Below, in pieces: positions 16,989 to 24,942 of a DNA stretch of 27,148 nt (the stretch's first letter is position 1; the number at the start of each line of letters is the position of its first letter). The stretch spans positions 1 through 27,148 of the forward strand of contig JBKJIQ010000014.1 in the NCBI GenBank assembly GCA_046598395.1. Direction: 5' to 3'. The position numbers were made by a program, and so were the translations under genes. This DNA is from JAENVU01 sp046598395. Its GTDB lineage: Bacteria > Actinomycetota > Acidimicrobiia > IMCC26256 > JAENVU01. The notes under the pieces were generated by a model. The model saw nothing but the letters and a program-made list of their open reading frames with translations, did not search any database and had not been told where the DNA came from.

Positions 16989-18740
16989 TCAAGCGGTGAG
17001 GGTCTCCCGCCGCGTCGCCACGATGAACCGGCGATCGCGATCGAGAAACGTTCCGTATTGGTGGATCTCCGAGCGGTCGATCGTGAAGAACCCCTCGATA
17101 ATTGCCACGGTCTTCGCGAAATCGCGGCCCTCGAGCGCGGGGGGATGCGACTCGAAGATCAGCCGCCCTGCGGGGCGCAGCACCGCGTGGCAGCGCGCGA
17201 AGTACTCCTCGAGCCCTTGATGGGTGTTCCCGTCGTAGGTGTGATGATTGGCAAACGACACGACATCGTCGAACCGCTCGTCACGATCATCGAACTCCTC
17301 GAACGATGAGACCAGGAACTCCACGTTGGTCACGCTGAGCGCATCGGCGCCGATCTGGCCCGCGGCGACCAGGTACGGATTGATCTCAAATGCCACCACA
17401 CGCGCCGCGGCGGGCGCGATCGCCAACGACAGGAATCCGCTGTTCGAACCGATTTCGAGCACCGATCGACTGCGCACCAAATCGCACAGCCCGAAGGCGT
17501 CCACGCGCGCGGTGGTGTCGCGTAACCCCGTGATCCCAAGCTCCGTCGATGATTGGTACCAGTACCCCTCGCCGTAGTCGTAGGTGTCCCACTCCCGACT
17601 CTGGCGCACGAGCTGCTCATTGAGTGATCGATGGAGCGCGAACCGCTCCGGATGGTCCGACAACGCCGAATAGTCGCGCTGCCGGTTGCGGATCCCGAGT
17701 GCCCGCAGCGGTTGCTTCGTGCGAATCGCGTCGGCCGCGAACCGTAACGGCGCAACCGGTGACGCTTTCGCGTAATACGGCTGATACCGCGTGAGCATCG
17801 CGGTGGTGGATTCCATGCGCGGCGCATGCGCGCGCGGCGAGACAAAGAGTGCCTGCAGCGCCCGCCCTCGCACCGTGGGATGCATGAAATGGAAGGTGAT
17901 CCCGACATCGAGGTCTTGCGGGGCCGCGGTCAGCTCGCGAACATCGGCTGCGGGTGCGAGAACATCGCGGACCAAGAGCTCTGCACGCAGCAGCGGGTCA
18001 ACGAATGAGAACACCGATCGGTACAGCGTCTCGTCGTCGGGCCGCTCCCCCGCCGGCAACTCGATCGTGAGCGGCTCCGTCTCCCATGTAGCCAGCACAT
18101 CGCCATCGTCGAGGCCCGGCGTCATCACGAACGCCGAGACGCCGGGGCGACCGCGCGTGAGGATCGACCAGAGCAAGACATCGGCGCCCCGAACGAAGGG
18201 CAGCAATCCGGTGTGGACGTGCACCAAGGTGAGGCCTTCGATGTCGAACACGGCCTGGGGGACGATCCCGCCACCGGAGAAGATCAGAGTTGTCGGCGCG
18301 ACGGAGCGCAACACTGCCAGGAGGCGCGGGTCTGCATATGAGTTCGCGCCCACGCGGATGACGTCATCGGCGAAGGCCTCGTATCGGAACCGGTCGAACA
18401 TGTCGACATAGAGGCGGTTCGGCTCCGCGACCAACGGTTGCAACCCACGCGCGATCGCCGCGACCAGCTCGGAATTTCGACGGCGAATTCGATAAGGGTG
18501 GAAGTTGTGGGACCGGTCTTGGGCCCGGGCTCCGAGCCGGAGCGAGAGTTCCGCGCCTGCACCGCCCGGGACCTTCTGCAATGCCCCTCCCAGCGGGTCA
18601 CGCACCATCAGCACAATGCGTTCGACGCGCAAACCCTCTCGGCGCAGCCGGGTGAGATATGCCCGCGCCTGAGGCCCTTCCCATGCCAGAAGAGTCAACG
18701 GCAACACCCGCGAGGTTCGGAGCGGAGTGGCGCCGGTCAT
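16989..18740 (-). CDS. Fusion of a formyltransferase-like domain and a SAM-dependent methyltransferase
   Basis: Protein of 583 residues. The N-terminal half (about 10-290) resembles the methionyl-tRNA/sugar formyltransferase fold: FSGGGIVPQAVFD, then LVHVHTGLLPFVRGAD (His176) and LDDGDVL with the conserved Asp. The catalytic Asn of the usual Asn-x-His motif is replaced by His174, so formyl transfer is uncertain. The C-terminal half (about 400-583) is a class I methyltransferase with the SAM motif VLEIGSNSGFLSLAIA, an acidic FEIN strand end and HAVLRPAGRLIFESHPP. ATG 18740 overlaps the stop of the 160-residue gene (ATGA); the longer frame would overlap that gene heavily. It ends the putative phosphoramidate gene set. 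A methyltransferase fits O-methylation of a phosphoramidate group, as in Campylobacter capsule, but the substrate is inferred only from context. Confidence 0.75.
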   Translation of the reverse strand: MTGATPLRTSRVLPLTLLAWEGPQARAYLTRLRREGLRVERIVLMVRDPLGGALQKVPGGAGAELSLRLGARAQDRSHNFHPYRIRRRNSELVAAIARGLQPLVAEPNRLYVDMFDRFRYEAFADDVIRVGANSYADPRLLAVLRSVAPTTLIFSGGGIVPQAVFDIEGLTLVHVHTGLLPFVRGADVLLWSILTRGRPGVSAFVMTPGLDDGDVLATWETEPLTIELPAGERPDDETLYRSVFSFVDPLLRAELLVRDVLAPAADVRELTAAPQDLDVGITFHFMHPTVRGRALQALFVSPRAHAPRMESTTAMLTRYQPYYAKASPVAPLRFAADAIRTKQPLRALGIRNRQRDYSALSDHPERFALHRSLNEQLVRQSREWDTYDYGEGYWYQSSTELGITGLRDTTARVDAFGLCDLVRSRSVLEIGSNSGFLSLAIAPAAARVVAFEINPYLVAAGQIGADALSVTNVEFLVSSFEEFDDRDERFDDVVSFANHHTYDGNTHQGLEEYFARCHAVLRPAGRLIFESHPPALEGRDFAKTVAIIEGFFTIDRSEIHQYGTFLDRDRRFIVATRRETLTA

Positions 18741-19219
18741 CGAACGCTCGCCGTCTGCGCATCGAGGACTTCCACGGCCCACGCTCTGAGTTCCGGCGTG
18801 AAGGGGGCATCTTCGAAGAGATCCAGCGCCTTGAGCGCCGAGTTGGCGCACTTGAGACCCCACCCTCCATCGGTCACGCCGTGAGACGCGTGGAGCGCAC
18901 CGGCGTTCGCAAGGAGTACCCCGACCAACCCGGCTGCTACCGGAGCCGGCACCGCCACTTCAGGGTCGATGCGCTTCCAGTTCGCGCCGTAGTTGGTCGA
19001 CACCGTGCGCCGCACATCAATCTGTCGACACAACGCGTCAAGATCCGCGCGCTCCGACCCTTCGAACACGTTCGGCCCCGCGGCGAGCCACGTGCCGACC
19101 AGCGCGCCCACGTCGATCGAATCGTTGGACCCCACTTCAGTCGTTCTCCCGGTGGCGGTCGGCAGCTTCGGCTGCACGGGAATCAACTCGTGGAAGATCC
19201 GCGCGGTATCGACCATCAT
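18737..19219 (-). CDS. Unknown 160-residue protein in the phosphoramidate-like operon
   Basis: I do not recognise the family. The protein has no signal peptide. Notable parts are VGSNDSIDVGALVGTW (about 29-44), a TNYGANWKRID stretch, one Ala/Val/Leu-rich helix (PVAAGLVGVLLANAGAL) that could be buried or membrane-associated, and a helical C-terminus. The start ATG 19219 overlaps the stop of the glycerophosphotransferase-like gene by four bases (ATGA), and its own stop overlaps the next ATG in the same way. The coding assignment therefore rests on strict coupling at both ends and normal codon use. Its place between a predicted transferase and a methyltransferase suggests a helper or acceptor-modifying role. 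That is inference. Confidence 0.7.
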   Translation of the reverse strand: MMVDTARIFHELIPVQPKLPTATGRTTEVGSNDSIDVGALVGTWLAAGPNVFEGSERADLDALCRQIDVRRTVSTNYGANWKRIDPEVAVPAPVAAGLVGVLLANAGALHASHGVTDGGWGLKCANSALKALDLFEDAPFTPELRAWAVEVLDAQTASVR

Positions 19220-20427
19220 CGCAACCCCTGCCTCGCCAGGAACGCGTCCGCCTTGGTGGCGATACATTCTGCACCGACCTGCCCACTGCGTCCGACGTTG
19301 TAGACAGACTCATCGCGAGCGGTTTCCAGACGCGACCGCCATTCGCTCACCGCGCCCACGATTTCTCGCACCGCAGGGACAAGTCCCGCGAGCGCAGCAG
19401 GCGCGATCACCACGCCGATCTTCTCCCGCACCGATGCCTCGAACGGCTCGATGCCGAGCGCTCCGTACTCCGGGTTATTGACCTTGCGTTCCACATCGAT
19501 GAACACCACCGGCCGCAGGAGGCCGAAGGCGTACTCCAGCGCCGCGCCGGACCAGTCGCTCACCATGACGTCGGACTCGCGCAGCGACGCAGTCGCGACA
19601 ATGTCTTGATCGAGCACAAAGTCGGCATGGTCTGCAAACGCGGCCGCGAGCGCCTCGATGGCCCCCGGCGTCTTCTTCGCAGTCATCGGATGCGGCCGCG
19701 CGATCACCCGACACCCCCCATCGAGCAAGGCCTGCACCAGCTCGACGCCCACGGTCTCGAACAGACACGTTGGCCCCCAAGATGGCGCCACCAACACCAC
19801 AGGACCGTCGGTGGCGAGACGGTCAGGAACGGGAATCGCACTCCGCTCGACCGCAGCTTCCGCGGCGAGGATCGTGTCGAGTCGTCCGTAGCCATGGTCG
19901 ACGAGTTCCTTCGCCGGAAGCCCCACGAGCTGCTCGCGCGCCCGGATCTCATCGCGCATGTACGGGCCCACACACAACACGGTGTCGTAGTGGTCGAACC
20001 CGTCGGGCTCGTAGATCATGTGCGTACTCGCCATGGAATGGAAGACGTAGAGGTACTGGGTGCCGAGGGCGCCGGCCCGCTTCGAACGCGGGAGCACGGA
20101 GATTCCGAGTTGCGGAACCGTGGCCACGACGACCCCGACTTCCATGGTCTGAAACAGGAACGCGCGCTTCACGCCCTCACCGATGAAGAACGGTCGCACG
20201 CCGGTAGGCGGATCTGTGAGCACCGGGTCGATCTCACTCGACGTGAGATAGCACACCGAGCACCCCATCTCACCGGTCAGTGTCTCGATGATCGGCGCGA
20301 AGTGTGGCCAGGAACCGCCATCCTCGGCGTAGAAGGCAATCGCGCGCTCAGCGAGCGACAACTGCTCGAACGCCCTCCGACCGTTGGCGACTTTCGGCGC
20401 CTTGGGCTCGCGGGAGAACAGCTTCAT
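19216..20427 (-). CDS. CDP-glycerol glycerophosphotransferase-like protein (TagB/TagF fold)
   Basis: Protein of 403 residues with GT-B-like features of the teichoic-acid glycerophosphotransferase family, which moves a phosphate-linked group from a CDP donor to a hydroxyl and releases CMP. Visible motifs are YVFHSMASTHMIY (His130), VGPYMRDE, GYGRLD, VLVAPSWGP, the donor-site motif RPHP (244-247) and VSDWSGAALEYAFGLLRPVVFID (Asp291 region). No membrane helices are seen, as expected for a cytosolic or peripheral enzyme. ATG 20427 overlaps the stop of the nucleotidyltransferase gene. In this setting the CDP donor could be CDP-amidate made by the three upstream genes; glycerol phosphate transfer is the conventional alternative. 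No CDP-glycerol synthase (TagD) is visible in the window. Confidence 0.75.
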   Translation of the reverse strand: MKLFSREPKAPKVANGRRAFEQLSLAERAIAFYAEDGGSWPHFAPIIETLTGEMGCSVCYLTSSEIDPVLTDPPTGVRPFFIGEGVKRAFLFQTMEVGVVVATVPQLGISVLPRSKRAGALGTQYLYVFHSMASTHMIYEPDGFDHYDTVLCVGPYMRDEIRAREQLVGLPAKELVDHGYGRLDTILAAEAAVERSAIPVPDRLATDGPVVLVAPSWGPTCLFETVGVELVQALLDGGCRVIARPHPMTAKKTPGAIEALAAAFADHADFVLDQDIVATASLRESDVMVSDWSGAALEYAFGLLRPVVFIDVERKVNNPEYGALGIEPFEASVREKIGVVIAPAALAGLVPAVREIVGAVSEWRSRLETARDESVYNVGRSGQVGAECIATKADAFLARQGLR

Positions 20428-21212
20428 ACCCCAACTCCTGGTTCCAGCCGAACGTAACCATCCAACGCTCCCGAGTCATGCAGCGACGCGTACACGTGGA
20501 GATCCTCCAACGTATCGACTTCGATCCACCCTCCATCGACCATCGCGGCGTGAACCGGCACACCGTCATCGATCAGCAGTTGGAGGAATGCGGTCATGAA
20601 CATGTGGTCGCGATCGCGGCCGTCGTACGGTCCCGTCGGATCGAGTTCATCGAAGCGCCGCGGCCACTCGGCGGCCACATCGGCGCGCACTCGAATGAGC
20701 CCAACGTACTGGCCTTCGATGTCGGCGTAGCTGGTGGGCTTCCGACCGAGTTCGAGGAGTCGGCCGTTCTCGCCGATCCGGAGCGTCTCGGCATCGCTCA
20801 GCGGATCGGCCATGCGCAACTCCCAGAGTCTGCGCCATTCGCGGTCGACGACGACCGCTACCTCGGCATCGCTGGCAACCAATGCCTCCACCAGGCGCGG
20901 CTCGTACACGATGTCCCCGTATGCGATCAGCACGTCCTCAGCACCGTCGAAGAGGTTTCGGGCGCACATCAGGCTCACCACCATGTTGGTGACATCGAAA
21001 CGGGGGTTCTGCACCTGCCGCGACCCGAGGGTGATCTGGTCCGATCGATATCCGGTCACAATCGTGACGTCATCCACGCCGGCGCGCCGCAATGCATCGA
21101 GCTGCCATCCGAGCAGCGACCTGCCGGCGAGTTCCACGAGACACTTCGGGCGATCGTCGGTCAGTGGACGAAGACGGGTCCCCTCCCCGGCCGCGAGCAC
21201 AACGGCGCGCAT
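20424..21212 (-). CDS. LicC-type nucleotidyltransferase, candidate CTP:phosphoglutamine cytidylyltransferase (Cj1416-like)
   Basis: Sugar-nucleotidyltransferase fold, 262 residues. It has the nucleotide-binding signature LAAGEGTRLRPLTDDRPK (residues 6-23, catalytic Lys23), a metal-binding Asp in LIAYGDIVYEP, TNMVVSLMCARNLF, and GGWIEVDTLEDL near the C-terminus. Such enzymes join a phosphorylated metabolite to CTP or another NTP. Fold alone would allow phosphocholine or sugar-phosphate as substrate. Because it is directly coupled to a PEP-synthase-like kinase and a class I amidotransferase-like hydrolase, I favour L-glutamine phosphate, as for C. jejuni Cj1416. The start ATG 21212 shares a base with the preceding stop (TGATG), and its own stop overlaps the next ATG (ATGA). 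The longer frame has no family resemblance and covers the upstream gene. Confidence 0.8.
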   Translation of the reverse strand: MRAVVLAAGEGTRLRPLTDDRPKCLVELAGRSLLGWQLDALRRAGVDDVTIVTGYRSDQITLGSRQVQNPRFDVTNMVVSLMCARNLFDGAEDVLIAYGDIVYEPRLVEALVASDAEVAVVVDREWRRLWELRMADPLSDAETLRIGENGRLLELGRKPTSYADIEGQYVGLIRVRADVAAEWPRRFDELDPTGPYDGRDRDHMFMTAFLQLLIDDGVPVHAAMVDGGWIEVDTLEDLHVYASLHDSGALDGYVRLEPGVGV

Positions 21213-21847
21213 CACCGCCGCCGTTCGAGGAGCTGACCCAACAGTTGCTGGTCGACGGGGTCCGGATCGAGCCGCTCCGGGTGCCACATGATCCCCACCT
21301 GCGGAAGCGAGGGATGCGCCACGGCCTCGACCGTCTGGTCCGGAGCGGTGGCCAGCACCGTGAGCGTGGGACCCACCGATCTCAGCGCAACGCCCCAATC
21401 GTGAAACGAGTTGACCGGACCCGGACGCAGCCGCCACTCGTTGCGGTGCCGTTGCACCGCGTGCGGTAACCCCACATGACCGTCGACGCGGCGCAGAGTT
21501 CCCCCCCAGTGACTCACCAGCATTTGCATACCACGACACACTGCGAGCACCGGCAGCGCGATCTCGGAAGCGTGCGCCAGCAACGCGGTCTCCGTTGCGT
21601 CGCGTTCCGGCGCAGTGTTCTGTGCGCCCGGCAGGCGGGCGAGATCGTTACCACCCGTCAAGACCAGCGCATCGAACTCCAGATCATTCACGAACGCCGC
21701 CGGATCCACGAGTCGGTTTGGTATTGCCACGGCCACCCCGCCACATGCCGCGATCCATGGTGCCCACGCCTGATCGAGGCAGTCCCGGCGCTCACCGCGA
21801 TCGGCCTGGTCGTGGACGCGCTGCGTCACGCCAACTCTCAGAGTCAT
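21212..21847 (-). CDS. Class I glutamine amidotransferase-like hydrolase, candidate gamma-glutamyl-CDP-amidate hydrolase (Cj1417-like)
   Basis: Protein of 211 residues of the gamma-glutamyl hydrolase (peptidase C26) family. It has LTGGNDLARL near residue 64, the nucleophile elbow VLAVCRGMQML (Cys104) and the WHPERL motif supplying His189 and Glu191, so the catalytic triad is complete. The family cuts gamma-glutamyl amides. In C. jejuni Cj1417 releases glutamate from gamma-glutamyl-CDP-amidate to give CDP-amidate. The neighbours here are the matching kinase and cytidylyltransferase families, which supports that role. A gamma-glutamyl-GABA or glutamine hydrolase is the generic alternative. ATG 21847 begins MTLRVGVTQR, the normal family start, 37 bases after the kinase stop; the longer frame would overlap the kinase gene. 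Confidence 0.82.
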   Translation of the reverse strand: MTLRVGVTQRVHDQADRGERRDCLDQAWAPWIAACGGVAVAIPNRLVDPAAFVNDLEFDALVLTGGNDLARLPGAQNTAPERDATETALLAHASEIALPVLAVCRGMQMLVSHWGGTLRRVDGHVGLPHAVQRHRNEWRLRPGPVNSFHDWGVALRSVGPTLTVLATAPDQTVEAVAHPSLPQVGIMWHPERLDPDPVDQQLLGQLLERRR

Positions 21848-21884
21848 CTCGCTCTCACTCTTGGCCCTGCCCACCCCGCCGGCC

Positions 21885-24800
21885 TCATCGCACAACCGTG
21901 ATGGTGCGCGCACTGCAGTCGATGCGCAGGCGCCCGGCCTGGGCGAGCCGCTCGTACTCCTGCTCGCCCACCCCGATGGCCGCCGGCAGGCTGCACTCCG
22001 CGGCGCGCACGGCCATGTGCGAGTTCGCGCCGCCGAACATCGTGATCAAGCCTGCGATGTCTCGGGCGAGGAGCCAGTCGTAGCCCGGGTCCGCGCTCGG
22101 GATCAGCACGATGCATCCCGCGACCTCCACGTCCGGCGTCGTGATACCTGCGACGAGGGGCGCCTCGACCGCTAGGCGCGTCACGAAATTCGGTTCGGCG
22201 CCAACCTGCTCGAAGCAGGTCAGGTCTGCGGCACACGCGATCTGACCTGGAAGCGCAACGCCTTGGGTCACGTGATGCGCCTCCACACCTTCCGCGACTC
22301 GCTGACGGAGTTGTCCGATCGGATCGGCCCGCGCATCACGACCGATCAAGAGGTCGGCAACCCGTACGTTGGCGAGATCGTTGCGATCGAAGCCGATCGA
22401 AGCGCCGTAGGCAGCCAAGTCGTCGAGCGCCTGCGAGAGCGGACGGGTGAAGACGAACTTGCCCGCCTCCCGACCCGAGATCGCTCCCCGAACGAAGCCA
22501 TCGAGGTGGTCGACGTCAGCGGGAAGTCCAACCTCGGCCAATGCACCTTTGATTGCGCGGCGCTCAGCCTCGGTCCAGACAAACTCGCGAACTGGAAGCG
22601 GACCCTCGTCATACTCCACGAGCGGCCGCAAATACTCTTCCGGGGCGTCTCGATACGACGGTGACGTGATGTCGTAGGTGCCGGGCCGCAGATGCCCGTA
22701 CTCCGCCACAAACGAGTCCCACCCGAGCTCGCCATGACGAACGCGCGCGGCATCGGCCTGGAGCCGGCCAAACACGGTCTCGGTCGTCGCCAGATACTCG
22801 TCGCGACGCGCTTCGGTCAACGCTCCGACCTCCACCAGCCCGCGCAGCATGCTCGACGCGACGAACGCGGCACGCGCAAGATGCGCGAACAACGGCGTGC
22901 CCAGGCGCTGTACGAGATCAAGGCGGTATGCGGCGGCATCGAGCGGCCGCATCCCCTCGCGCCGCGGTGCCCAGAACCGACGCCGAAGAACTTCGAGCGC
23001 GGCCAGATCCTCGGGCAGCCGATGGAAGGCGCCGACGGTCACGTCGCGCAGCGCCGTGACCAGCGTTTCCACGTCGTGGGCCGAGAAGCCGGCGGAGCGA
23101 AGGTGCTCCGCCCGACGCGCGAACCCCGGAGCGATGCAGGTCAGCAATACTTCGAACTCGACCTTGTCGTGCAGCGCGGGATGCTCTGCGAGGTAGCCGA
23201 GCTGATACTCCACGAGGCGAGTCGCGAGATCCTCTGACACCACCGCAGGTATGAATGAGTTGAAGCAGGCGCGCACATCGACGTAGGGATGCCCGGCGAT
23301 CTCCACCAGCAGTGCGCACGGTCGCACATCGCGGTAGCCGTACTCGGCGCGTTGCCGGGCCCACACCTCATCAGTCACGAGCAATCGGTACAGCGAGATT
23401 GCCAAGGCGCGCGGCGTCGTACCCACGATTTCTGCCGGGTTCCAATCTGCCATCACGCTGTAGCGCGTGAACGCGCCAACCAGCGTGGGACCCGGCGCAA
23501 CCCGATCGGCCACCAACGCCACACCGGCGCGGACCGCCGCCGCGATCGCATCGTCATCAATCGGCGCCGACCGTGCGGTCATCGCAATCGGTCGCACCTG
23601 CAGGATGTGCACAATGGCATTTGCGGTCACTGCGAACTCAATGTCGAGCGAGTCGTGACCAACCAGGCCTTCGATCTTGTTCACCGCGGCCAGGACCGGC
23701 GCGATCGCGTCCGGGAGGTCCGGTCGTAAGGTCGCGCCGCGCAGGCATACCACGGTGCGGGCGTCACCTCCGCCGGTCACGACGTCGGTGCGACTCGTGG
23801 TGTCGTCGAAGTTCACCACTGAGTACGGAGCCCCGAGCGCGTGGGTGCGAGTCATCACCACACCACTCATGACGACGTCCTGCACCATTTCCTGCACCAA
23901 CACTTGGTCGCCGTCACTCCCGTCTTCATACGATGCGAACACTGTCTCAATGGCGGCGATCAGCGCCGCGGGATCGGGAGCAACATCGGCGATGCTCTCG
24001 TGACGACCAGCCCCCGATGATCGCCAGCCGTCCTCGCTGAGCGCGCTGCTGCGCACGATGAGCGGTGTCTGCGTCAGCCCAATATCGATGCGGTCGAGAA
24101 CCGCCGCACTATCACCGGCCCACTCATCTCGGGTGAACGACACCGAGTCTCCGATGACCGCGCCGTGGTCCATTCGCCGCAGACGCTCCAGCGATTCCGC
24201 CTTCGTCCCGAGCACGAACCGCGCCAGGTCCTGACGAGCGTCGAGTTCCGCCCAATCACCTTCGAGGTCGACGGAATGCGCGGGGACCCCTGCGGCCCGG
24301 ATCTGTTCGATGAGCGCCGGCAATCCTGCCGTGGGAGACAAGGCGTTCCCGGCGATGGCGCGGGTGGCGGCGGCCACGGCCTGAGGCGAGAGGCGGACGA
24401 GCCCCGCGAACTCGGCATTGGCCCGGCTCACCACAATCTCAGTCCCGATCTCGAGCAGTCCCGTGGCGTCAGTGATCACCTTCTCGGCCCGGGCGAGATC
24501 GGCGGCGGTCCTGCCGTCGTAGCGACGGCGCCAGGTGGAATCGATCGCGACGGCAACGCCTGCGGGAGCCTCGGCGAGCAGCTCGACGGCTCCCCGCCGA
24601 AAGACCGTGTCGGAATAGCAGATATACGCGGGGCGAAGCGGGTCCAACGCGACCAGCGCAAGGGATTCAACGGGACCGGTGTCGGCCCACGAACGGTTGA
24701 ACACAACACGCAACGCGGGGTACCGCTCCACCACATCCTCGGCCTTGAAACCGCCGACGAAGAAAATCTCCGGGTCGCCAAGGACCGCAAACGCGTCGAG

Positions 24801-24914
24801 GAGCCAGTCCAAGACCCGGCCCTTTTCGTCGATATCGACCATCGCGGCGGGACCGCCACCGCGGACCGAGCGACCGGCGCCGAGAATGACGACCTGAGGG
24901 GATCCCGGCTCCAT
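21885..24914 (-). CDS. PEP-synthase-like kinase with N-terminal nucleotidyltransferase-like domain, candidate L-glutamine kinase (Cj1418-like)
   Basis: Protein of 1009 residues. Residues 1-235 look like a LicC-type nucleotidyltransferase (VILGAGRS, ICYSDTVFRRG with Asp102, WAELDARQDL), but the usual PK motif reads PAA (22-24), so this domain may be inactive or changed. Residues about 245-490 form a PEP-synthase-type ATP-binding domain (LIVRSSALSEDGW, 285-297; VLVQEMVQDVVMSGVV; DDTTSRTDVVTGG). A central domain of unknown fold follows, then the phosphohistidine swivel domain with FGGANSHMAVRAAE (His966). The protein ends 43 residues later, so the PEP/pyruvate barrel of true PEP synthase is absent and the acceptor must differ. 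Cj1418 of C. jejuni has this plan and phosphorylates the glutamine amide nitrogen. Rifampin phosphotransferase has a similar plan and is the alternative. ATG 24914 avoids overlap with the preceding gene. Confidence 0.82.
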   Translation of the reverse strand: MEPGSPQVVILGAGRSVRGGGPAAMVDIDEKGRVLDWLLDAFAVLGDPEIFFVGGFKAEDVVERYPALRVVFNRSWADTGPVESLALVALDPLRPAYICYSDTVFRRGAVELLAEAPAGVAVAIDSTWRRRYDGRTAADLARAEKVITDATGLLEIGTEIVVSRANAEFAGLVRLSPQAVAAATRAIAGNALSPTAGLPALIEQIRAAGVPAHSVDLEGDWAELDARQDLARFVLGTKAESLERLRRMDHGAVIGDSVSFTRDEWAGDSAAVLDRIDIGLTQTPLIVRSSALSEDGWRSSGAGRHESIADVAPDPAALIAAIETVFASYEDGSDGDQVLVQEMVQDVVMSGVVMTRTHALGAPYSVVNFDDTTSRTDVVTGGGDARTVVCLRGATLRPDLPDAIAPVLAAVNKIEGLVGHDSLDIEFAVTANAIVHILQVRPIAMTARSAPIDDDAIAAAVRAGVALVADRVAPGPTLVGAFTRYSVMADWNPAEIVGTTPRALAISLYRLLVTDEVWARQRAEYGYRDVRPCALLVEIAGHPYVDVRACFNSFIPAVVSEDLATRLVEYQLGYLAEHPALHDKVEFEVLLTCIAPGFARRAEHLRSAGFSAHDVETLVTALRDVTVGAFHRLPEDLAALEVLRRRFWAPRREGMRPLDAAAYRLDLVQRLGTPLFAHLARAAFVASSMLRGLVEVGALTEARRDEYLATTETVFGRLQADAARVRHGELGWDSFVAEYGHLRPGTYDITSPSYRDAPEEYLRPLVEYDEGPLPVREFVWTEAERRAIKGALAEVGLPADVDHLDGFVRGAISGREAGKFVFTRPLSQALDDLAAYGASIGFDRNDLANVRVADLLIGRDARADPIGQLRQRVAEGVEAHHVTQGVALPGQIACAADLTCFEQVGAEPNFVTRLAVEAPLVAGITTPDVEVAGCIVLIPSADPGYDWLLARDIAGLITMFGGANSHMAVRAAECSLPAAIGVGEQEYERLAQAGRLRIDCSARTITVVR

Positions 24915-24942
24915 GTTGACGGGAAGGCTACCGGAGCCTCGG

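Noticed and set aside
21213..21539. N-terminal extension of the nucleotidyltransferase frame
   Set aside because: The extra 109 residues have no similarity to the family and overlap the conserved 3' half of the amidotransferase-like gene; ATG 21212 gives the canonical MRAVVLAAGEG start.
21885..24914. Annotation as phosphoenolpyruvate synthase
   Set aside because: The protein ends 43 residues after the phosphohistidine, so the C-terminal PEP/pyruvate-binding barrel is missing. The neighbours also fit glutamine phosphate chemistry better.
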